NCBI GenBank assembly: GCA_030595765.1
Contig: JAUVCJ010000057.1
Location: 1 to 10,754 of the forward strand
From: Thermoplasmatota archaeon
GTDB lineage: Archaea > Thermoplasmatota > Thermoplasmata > GCA-020350865 > JAUVCJ01
Direction of reading: 5' to 3'
Length of the DNA: 10,754 nt
How positions within the stretch are numbered: position 1 is the first letter of the stretch; the number at the start of each line of letters is the position of its first letter. The position numbers and the translations under genes were made by a program. The notes below the pieces were generated by a model. The model was not told the DNA's origin, searched no databases, and saw only the letters and a program-made list of their open reading frames with translations. This document shows positions 6,881-10,754 of the stretch, piece after piece.

Positions 6881-6926
6881 AAGTCTACTTTTTTTCTAAT
6901 CAGCAGATTAGAAAAAAAGTGGACTT
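6881..6926 (-). repeat. 21-bp inverted repeat reaching into the tRNA-Ala 3' end
   Basis: The arms 6881-6901 and 6906-6926 pair over 21 positions with one T-G position (6886/6921) and a four-base loop. The right arm contains the discriminator base and six bases of the 3' acceptor strand of tRNA-Ala. On the minus strand the arm encodes TTTTTTTC directly after the tRNA, so the trailer could serve as a T-run terminator or as a 3'-processing hairpin. Confidence 0.8.
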
Positions 6927-7023
6927 GGCGGGATTTGAACCCGCGGCCTCTGCCTCTTTCGTGACCCGCAATAGATGCAGGCCCATGCGAAGGCAGCGAT
7001 CTTCCGAGCTGATCTACAAGCCC
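6920..7023 (-). tRNA. tRNA-Ala (anticodon CGC) with a 30-base intron
   Basis: Minus strand. Acceptor GGGCTTG (7017-7023) pairs with CAAGTCC (6921-6927), with one G-U; discriminator A at 6920; CCA not encoded. D stem GATC/GATC, anticodon stem CTGCC/GGCAG, T arm GCGGG-TTCAAAT-CCCGC. The loop reads TT-CGC-A then the intron at 6956-6985, and the exon resumes with A plus GGCAG. The junction forms a standard bulge-helix-bulge: TTCG pairs with CGAA, the three-base bulges are CA^T and AG^A, and the intron side continues as an eight-pair helix with one G-A mismatch. So the intron sits between positions 37 and 38, the usual archaeal site. Unusually, both acceptor strands also belong to long inverted repeats outside the tRNA. 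A likely TATA box is at 7096-7103, implying an about 50-base leader. Confidence 0.93.
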
Positions 7024-7053
7024 TTGAGCGCGCTCTGCGTGCTCAAGGGCTTG
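7017..7053 (-). repeat. 13-bp perfect inverted repeat covering the tRNA-Ala 5' acceptor strand
   Basis: CAAGCCCTTGAGC (7017-7029) is the exact reverse complement of GCTCAAGGGCTTG (7041-7053), with an 11-base GC-rich loop. The lower arm includes all seven bases of the tRNA 5' acceptor strand, so in the precursor the leader hairpin and the acceptor stem exclude each other. Confidence 0.85.
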
Positions 7054-7058
7054 AGCTC

Positions 7059-7083
7059 GTGAAAAAGAGAAGAGCTTTTTCAC
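7059..7083 (-). repeat. Leader hairpin upstream of tRNA-Ala
   Basis: GTGAAAAAG (7059-7067) and CTTTTTCAC (7075-7083) form a perfect nine-pair stem with a seven-base loop. It adjoins the 13-bp inverted repeat, so the region 5' of tRNA-Ala is two hairpins in a row, like the array on the 3' side. Confidence 0.7.
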
Positions 7084-7095
7084 TCACTACAAGCC

Positions 7096-7103
7096 CTTTT
7101 AAA
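7096..7103 (-). promoter_or_regulatory. Candidate TATA box of tRNA-Ala
   Basis: The minus strand reads TTTAAAAG. Transcription would start near 7074, about 50 bases before the tRNA 5' end, inside the leader hairpin. The following bases GGGCTTGTAG repeat the tRNA 5' end, so the box may belong to a duplicated leader copy rather than being the working promoter. Confidence 0.4.
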
Positions 7104-7309
7104 CACTCGTTGGCTTTTGCTTGGAAAAAAGTAGAGAAACTTTCTTCCTTACTACAGGCCTTCGTGCAGAGCAAGAGTTATGACTACTGACAGGTCTATT
7201 AAAACTGAGTATTTCAAGATATCGAGTATATGGCTCTCATGAAATAGGGTCGCATGGGAATATTGAAGGCTCAGAAGGATGACTGCAACCTAGAATAATT
7301 AAGAAAAAG
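7104..7309. other. Spacer between the two tRNA genes
   Basis: AT-rich with no supported gene. ACTACAGGCC at 7151-7160 is a third, degraded likeness of the tRNA-Ala 5' end (after 7013-7023 and 7086-7096), so duplicated fragments appear to extend into this spacer. Confidence 0.4.
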
Positions 7310-7425
7310 TGCCGCTGGTGTGACTCGAACACACGACTTCCAGATATATGCCCCAGACATCGGAATTATTGCACGGTGTGCAATGGGTCTTCAGTCTGGC
7401 ACTCTCCCAACTGAGTTACAGCGGC
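7310..7425 (-). tRNA. tRNA-Phe (anticodon GAA) with a 43-base intron
   Basis: Minus strand. Acceptor GCCGCTG pairs perfectly with CAGCGGC, discriminator A at 7310, CCA not encoded. D stem ACTC/GAGT, anticodon stem CCAGA/TCTGG, loop CT-GAA-G then the intron at 7346-7388, and the exon resumes with A plus TCTGG. T arm GTGTG-TTCGAGT-CACAC. The intron carries its own perfect hairpin ATTGCAC/GTGCAAT with a three-base loop and a CCCA/TGGG helix next to the 5' splice bulge. The central four-pair helix of a strict bulge-helix-bulge is not fully formed in my reading, so the motif may be relaxed. The stretch GTCTGG inside the intron could compete with the 3' anticodon strand. Confidence 0.93.
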
Positions 7426-7452
7426 AAGTTGGATGACTCAATATGAACTGGA

Positions 7453-7464
7453 GGGATAAAAACC
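7453..7464 (-). promoter_or_regulatory. TATA box of tRNA-Phe
   Basis: The minus strand reads GGTTTTTATCCC, placing the transcription start near 7432, about seven bases before the tRNA 5' end. It lies in the short gap after the membrane-protein gene on the same strand, so the tRNA is probably transcribed separately. Confidence 0.5.
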
Positions 7465-7476
7465 TAATGGTTATGG

Positions 7477-7980
7477 TTAGGCTCTTATCCAATCCTCGTA
7501 TAGTATGTTCATGGAAGAATCGGTGACATGAGAATAGGACTGGTAGTATGTCTTGCCTCCAGCATTGAACCTGATGGTTATGAGCAGTGTGTAAATCTGA
7601 TAGTGGTCTCCCTTGAAGCCGATGCTATCTATAGCTTGGGTCGAAAAACCGTCTAGGTATGCAACTTTTTTGGACAGGTTCTCGAGTATGTGGTCCTGTT
7701 CGTCAAGGATCGCCAATGTAAACTCAATATTTTCCAGGCGCACGTTACCAGTGTTCTCGATCTTGGCATCAACACTTATGGTGGGTCCAAAGCTCTCGAA
7801 ATATCGGGTTTTTACCAGCACCTCCATGCGAGGTATCACAAACATATATGCTCCAGCCATGAGCAGAAGCAGTACAACCACTGCAATGACACCTGTCTTT
7901 GCAAGAGAGGATTGGCCTGACCCCTCGTCCCAAGTACTGCGAGGTGGCCGTTCCCATTCATCTCCGGTTTTATTGGTCAT
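7477..7980 (-). CDS. Small single-pass membrane protein with an extracytoplasmic beta domain
   Basis: 167 residues from the ATG at 7980. GAGGT lies about eight bases upstream, which favours this ATG over an in-frame TTG at 7986 that would have no spacing. A hydrophilic N-terminus of about 25 residues precedes one transmembrane helix (about 29-50, TGVIAVVVLLLLMAGAYMFV), then a soluble beta-rich part with SVDAKIENTGNVRLENIEF, a pattern seen in membrane-anchored domains of the FxLYD/LEA-like type. The N-terminus is probably cytoplasmic and the C-terminus outside. The start lies two bases after the stop of the large upstream gene, so the two are almost certainly one transcript and probably translationally coupled. 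The family is not recognised with certainty; a role as membrane partner of the large protein is inference. Confidence 0.85.
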   Translation of the reverse strand: MTNKTGDEWERPPRSTWDEGSGQSSLAKTGVIAVVVLLLLMAGAYMFVIPRMEVLVKTRYFESFGPTISVDAKIENTGNVRLENIEFTLAILDEQDHILENLSKKVAYLDGFSTQAIDSIGFKGDHYQIYTLLITIRFNAGGKTYYQSYSHVTDSSMNILYEDWIRA

Positions 7981-7982
7981 GT

Positions 7983-10754
7983 TCAATACCTCTGCCCCAG
8001 AGAACCGAATATGCTTCCCATGGGTGCCGGGATCATCATGTGATGGCTGTGTGTGGAAATGTCCACCAACCCTCCGTCCTGCATGATGATCGGAGTCGCA
8101 GGCAGGTTTGAGGATGTCATGTCAAAGAGCACAAGACGAGCGGGTTTGTTATCAAGGGCCTTTACACGGTTCCCAATATACAGCTGAAGGGTATCTCCCG
8201 CTGCATTGTCGATCTCGATCACAGGAAGGCTGCCAAACATGTAAGCCAACCTCATGTTGAGAGTATGGAGGTCTCTTATTGCAAGTTCCATGGAATCAAT
8301 ATGAACATCAGAGCTGTATGGAAGATCCTGAATCACCATCCTGAATAGACCCAGGCCTTGGGTGGTAAAACGCATCCATTCCCCATCATATGCCAGGTTA
8401 AAACTAGAAGGCAGGTCGATTATCTGGATGTCAAGGAGGCCTCTCTGGCCCATTGCTTCACCGTCCAAGTGCAGGAACATATCGATCATCATGTCCTCTC
8501 CACCATTATGCTCCACAACCAATCTGGGGATGGACTGAAAAGGGCTGCCATCCATATCAAAATCAGTGGAACTGATGGATTGAGCCTTCATCTGGGTTGG
8601 TATGTCTTGGGCAAGCATGTAAGCATGATGGAACTTGCCTCCGGTTAGCCTTGACATGCTCAGGTACATGTACGCCATGAGAGAAGAAGAAGAATATTCC
8701 ATCTCGATATCGTTGCCGATGGATGCCTGCATGTCAATTGAAGAGGGCAATACCGGAAGGAGTATGCGTGAGATGGTCAGCACCGGCAGTTTTTCCTTAA
8801 GCGTAAGATAGATGGGACCCATGTCATTGGAGTTGCGAACCCTGAGAGTTCCGTTAAGGAAGCGCCTGAAGTATTGGCGATCCTGGGTCATATCAACCAG
8901 CAAATCGATATCGGTGTTGGGCTTGATGCCATCAAGATAGATGGATACATCCCTGTCCTTGATACCTTCGGCCTCTACCACCAACCAGGGATACTTGGGA
9001 GTATAGCCCTCCATCTTCAGGTGGGCAACGGTCTTGTTTTCAGTAAGTGCTGCATAAATGGAAACCTTTTTTGGTAGGTTTGAAAGAAAAACCTTGCCTA
9101 CGATCTGAGTGTTGTTGTTGTTTATCTGCTGCCTTGCCACAATACCATGAGTCCATGATATCTGGTCAAGGTCGAGTCCAGTACCGAGCCTGAAATCAGC
9201 AATAACAGTAACCTCTCCAAAGGCTTCGAAAGAGAAGCTGATCTCGCTTCCAAGGTTGCCAAATCTCTCGACTATGCCATAAATGCTGTTGCTCAGGATG
9301 TTAATGATGCTGGCGCCAGCATTGGAAAGAGAAAATATCACTGATGATAGTCCGCTTAGGCCTGAAACATTGAAGTCAGGTAGCTCGAACATCCTACCCT
9401 CGATGAATCCAGTGAGGTTAATGGAGAAATGCCTTGGCATGGGCAGAAGAAGAAGCCTGGCCTCCAACAGCTCTTGAGTATCATCAGAAAGTGTCAGGGC
9501 CATGTTGTTCTCTACGCTGGTGTTTATCTCAAGCCTGCCTCCAACTCCTGGCTCGTATAGCAATGAGGAGAGATTTGTAAAATGCCCAGACACGAAGGTC
9601 CAGTCCGGATGGTTTTCCACCATCAGATGCGAACCTGGCATACTGTATACACGGCTGGGATCTGTGGTGACATAGAAACGCAGGCTACCAATGGCCTCGT
9701 CGTCTGGAGTCCTTATCATGATGCGCTCCTCGGTTTTCTCGAAGATCAGGGTTCTTGCAAGTCTTTTCATCTCGACCTGGAGAAAGGTATCCTCTCCCTG
9801 GACAGAAAAGACGAATTCATTGATGGTCTCGTTGCCAGTAGAATATGTGAGTATGGTGTCCATCATGTCCAAGGTCACATGTCTGGGAATGTTGGAGAGC
9901 CGTGCCCTGCTGTACACGTTGTTGCGGTCGTCAATTAAAAAGGCTGATAGCGGAAACTGCTGCCCAGCTTCGATCTCTAGATGATTTCCCTCATCGAACC
10001 TAGCATCCAGATAGGCCAGATGGATAAGCCTCATACTTAGTTGCAGTGGGAGCCTGGAATCAACTGAGGACAGGGTGGAGTTATAGAAACCAAAGTAATT
10101 CCCATCGGAGGTAATATAATCACCATCAGTGAGATATAGTTCTATCGAAGATATGGGGTTATCAAACGTATCCAGCAACACCCTGTTCTTTCCTTCTCCC
10201 AGGTCAATTATTTTCTCGGGTAGAGAACGGAATATGTCTCCAATCCTGTTGAACTGTCCGAACATTCTGAAACTTAGGCCATCCATGAAGGCCTCAACAA
10301 GGCCAAAACCGACGTTTATATCGCTTGATTGAGGTGCTCGATTGAGCTCCATCGACGACTCCAAGTACATCTTTGCAGGAATATCTTCCATTCTTGCATG
10401 AAGATGGGTGTAATCCAAATCTATGCTCCCTATCCTGTTCTGCAGCTCATAAATATCGATGCCTGGGTATTCATATTCATCGTATTCCATATACTCCATG
10501 GAAGAGCTGGCATTGAAATTGATCTGGCTAATGTTGAGGCTACCTTCCTGAACTTCCTTCATGGTTACATCAATGCTTGAGGGAAGGCCTCCAAGCTTGG
10601 TAATTGCGTAGGTGATGTCCTCTTTTAACTCCACGAATTTCAGAGACATGTCTGATGTTACTCCACCCTCCCAGCTGAAGCCATAAATGGGTGCAGTAGT
10701 GCTCTCAACATCCAGCGTAAGCTTGGCATCGATCGGAACAGTGGTCTCATCGTC
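7983..10754 (-). CDS. Large beta-rich surface-type protein with repeated LP motifs (N-terminus outside window)
   Basis: The minus-strand frame is open from the window end (DDETTVPIDAKLTLDVESTT) to the TGA at 7983-7985: 923 residues visible. The ATG at 10649 is internal, since 35 codons without a stop precede it. The protein has almost no cysteine, many Asn/Ser/Thr/Asp, and alternating hydrophobic residues, as in extracellular beta solenoids or sandwiches. A motif xLPxx followed by alternating hydrophobic residues recurs about eleven times: GGLPSSIDV, EDIPAKMYL, RSLPEKIID, SNIPRHVTL, LPMPRHFSI, SNLPKKVSI, PVLPSSIDM, QDIPTQMKA, IDLPSSFNL, QDLPYSSDV and SNLPATPII. N-x-S/T sites are frequent, fitting archaeal N-glycosylation. 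No transmembrane helix is visible in this part; a signal peptide, if any, lies outside the window. The downstream gene supplies a membrane protein. Function unknown; a surface or envelope protein is likely. Confidence 0.9.
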   Translation of the reverse strand, partial: DDETTVPIDAKLTLDVESTTAPIYGFSWEGGVTSDMSLKFVELKEDITYAITKLGGLPSSIDVTMKEVQEGSLNISQINFNASSSMEYMEYDEYEYPGIDIYELQNRIGSIDLDYTHLHARMEDIPAKMYLESSMELNRAPQSSDINVGFGLVEAFMDGLSFRMFGQFNRIGDIFRSLPEKIIDLGEGKNRVLLDTFDNPISSIELYLTDGDYITSDGNYFGFYNSTLSSVDSRLPLQLSMRLIHLAYLDARFDEGNHLEIEAGQQFPLSAFLIDDRNNVYSRARLSNIPRHVTLDMMDTILTYSTGNETINEFVFSVQGEDTFLQVEMKRLARTLIFEKTEERIMIRTPDDEAIGSLRFYVTTDPSRVYSMPGSHLMVENHPDWTFVSGHFTNLSSLLYEPGVGGRLEINTSVENNMALTLSDDTQELLEARLLLLPMPRHFSINLTGFIEGRMFELPDFNVSGLSGLSSVIFSLSNAGASIINILSNSIYGIVERFGNLGSEISFSFEAFGEVTVIADFRLGTGLDLDQISWTHGIVARQQINNNNTQIVGKVFLSNLPKKVSIYAALTENKTVAHLKMEGYTPKYPWLVVEAEGIKDRDVSIYLDGIKPNTDIDLLVDMTQDRQYFRRFLNGTLRVRNSNDMGPIYLTLKEKLPVLTISRILLPVLPSSIDMQASIGNDIEMEYSSSSLMAYMYLSMSRLTGGKFHHAYMLAQDIPTQMKAQSISSTDFDMDGSPFQSIPRLVVEHNGGEDMMIDMFLHLDGEAMGQRGLLDIQIIDLPSSFNLAYDGEWMRFTTQGLGLFRMVIQDLPYSSDVHIDSMELAIRDLHTLNMRLAYMFGSLPVIEIDNAAGDTLQLYIGNRVKALDNKPARLVLFDMTSSNLPATPIIMQDGGLVDISTHSHHMMIPAPMGSIFGSLGQRY

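Larger units (their letters stand above)
6465..6926. repeat. Five-unit tandem array of covarying hairpins adjoining tRNA-Ala
   Basis: Units are bounded by the heptamer CTTGGCG (tRNA-Ala acceptor/T-stem sequence) ending at 6930, 6837, 6747 (one G missing), 6657 and 6562, so they are 93, 90, 90 and 95 bases long. Each has a hairpin: 6841-6874, 6751-6784, 6661-6695, 6566-6599 and, more diverged, 6465-6496. Stems on the plus strand are GGAGAATTC/GAATTCTCC, GGGAAAATC/GATTTTCCC, GGGAAAAAC/GTTTTTTCCC, GTGATATTC/GAATATCAC and TGAGATT/AATCTCA. Six of nine stem pairs differ between the first four units, always with both partners changed. The loops stay similar: GGAGAGACTGCACTGA, GGGGAGATTGTATTGA, GGAGAGATTATACTGA, GAAGATATGGCACTGA. 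A second palindrome (for example 6791-6833 and 6881-6926) separates them. Conserved loop plus compensatory change argues for selection on a folded RNA or single-stranded DNA. No described family is recognised. Frames crossing it are not credible genes. Confidence 0.85.

Noticed and set aside
6465..6926. CRISPR array
   Set aside because: The repeated parts are not identical, the supposed spacers are themselves palindromic and related, and no cas gene is present.
6610..7083. 157-residue minus-strand frame with a repeated peptide of 30-31 residues resembling SRQVHFF...VDFGS
   Set aside because: It reads through tRNA-Ala and its leader. The peptide repeat comes from array units of 93, 90 and 90 bases, which happen to keep frame; the 95-base unit breaks it. 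Compensatory stem changes argue for nucleic-acid structure rather than coding.
7986..10649. The large minus-strand gene starting at the ATG at 10649
   Set aside because: The frame stays open for 35 further codons to the window end with protein-like sequence, and that ATG has no Shine-Dalgarno or TATA signal at the right distance, so the true start lies outside.

Overview
The window looks archaeal. A complete RNase P RNA of archaeal/bacterial A-type core, two tRNA genes each interrupted one base 3' of the anticodon (a textbook bulge-helix-bulge in tRNA-Ala), TATA boxes about 26 bases upstream of starts, at least two apparently leaderless genes, and a DUF835 protein all agree. DUF835 and the PUA/PP-loop/ferredoxin fusion are common in Euryarchaeota, particularly Thermoplasmata-like lineages and methanogens; the exact lineage cannot be read from the window.

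Layout. 1-237: C-terminal end of an unrecognised gene (+). 238-391: purine-rich degenerate repeats. 392-478: a copy of the 3' end of the RNase P RNA gene (-). 475-1731: an AAA_14/DUF4143 ATPase (-). 1891-2209: full-length rnpB (-). The ATPase is therefore bracketed by two copies of the rnpB 3' end, including a 53-base exact direct repeat, as expected for an element inserted at the rnpB 3' end or for a partial rnpB duplication. 2364-4154: a DUF835 protein with one N-terminal and five internal zinc-ribbon-like modules (+), divergent from rnpB. 4233-6149: a zinc ribbon-PUA-PP-loop-ferredoxin protein of the PAPS-reductase family (+).

6150-7476 is non-coding. It holds tRNA-Ala(CGC) and tRNA-Phe(GAA), both on the minus strand, and directly 3' of tRNA-Ala a five-unit tandem array of about 90-95 bases per unit. 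Every unit contains a hairpin with a conserved 16-18-base loop and a 7-10-bp stem whose sequence changes from unit to unit while pairing is kept. The array joins the tRNA-Ala 3' end, copies of which recur at unit boundaries. Both acceptor strands of tRNA-Ala are also parts of long flanking inverted repeats. This is the most unusual structure in the window and I do not recognise it as a described family.

7477-10754: a two-gene operon (-). A large secreted-looking beta-rich protein with repeated xLPxx motifs (its start lies outside the window) is followed, with almost no gap, by a small single-pass membrane protein. They probably form one cell-surface module of unknown function.
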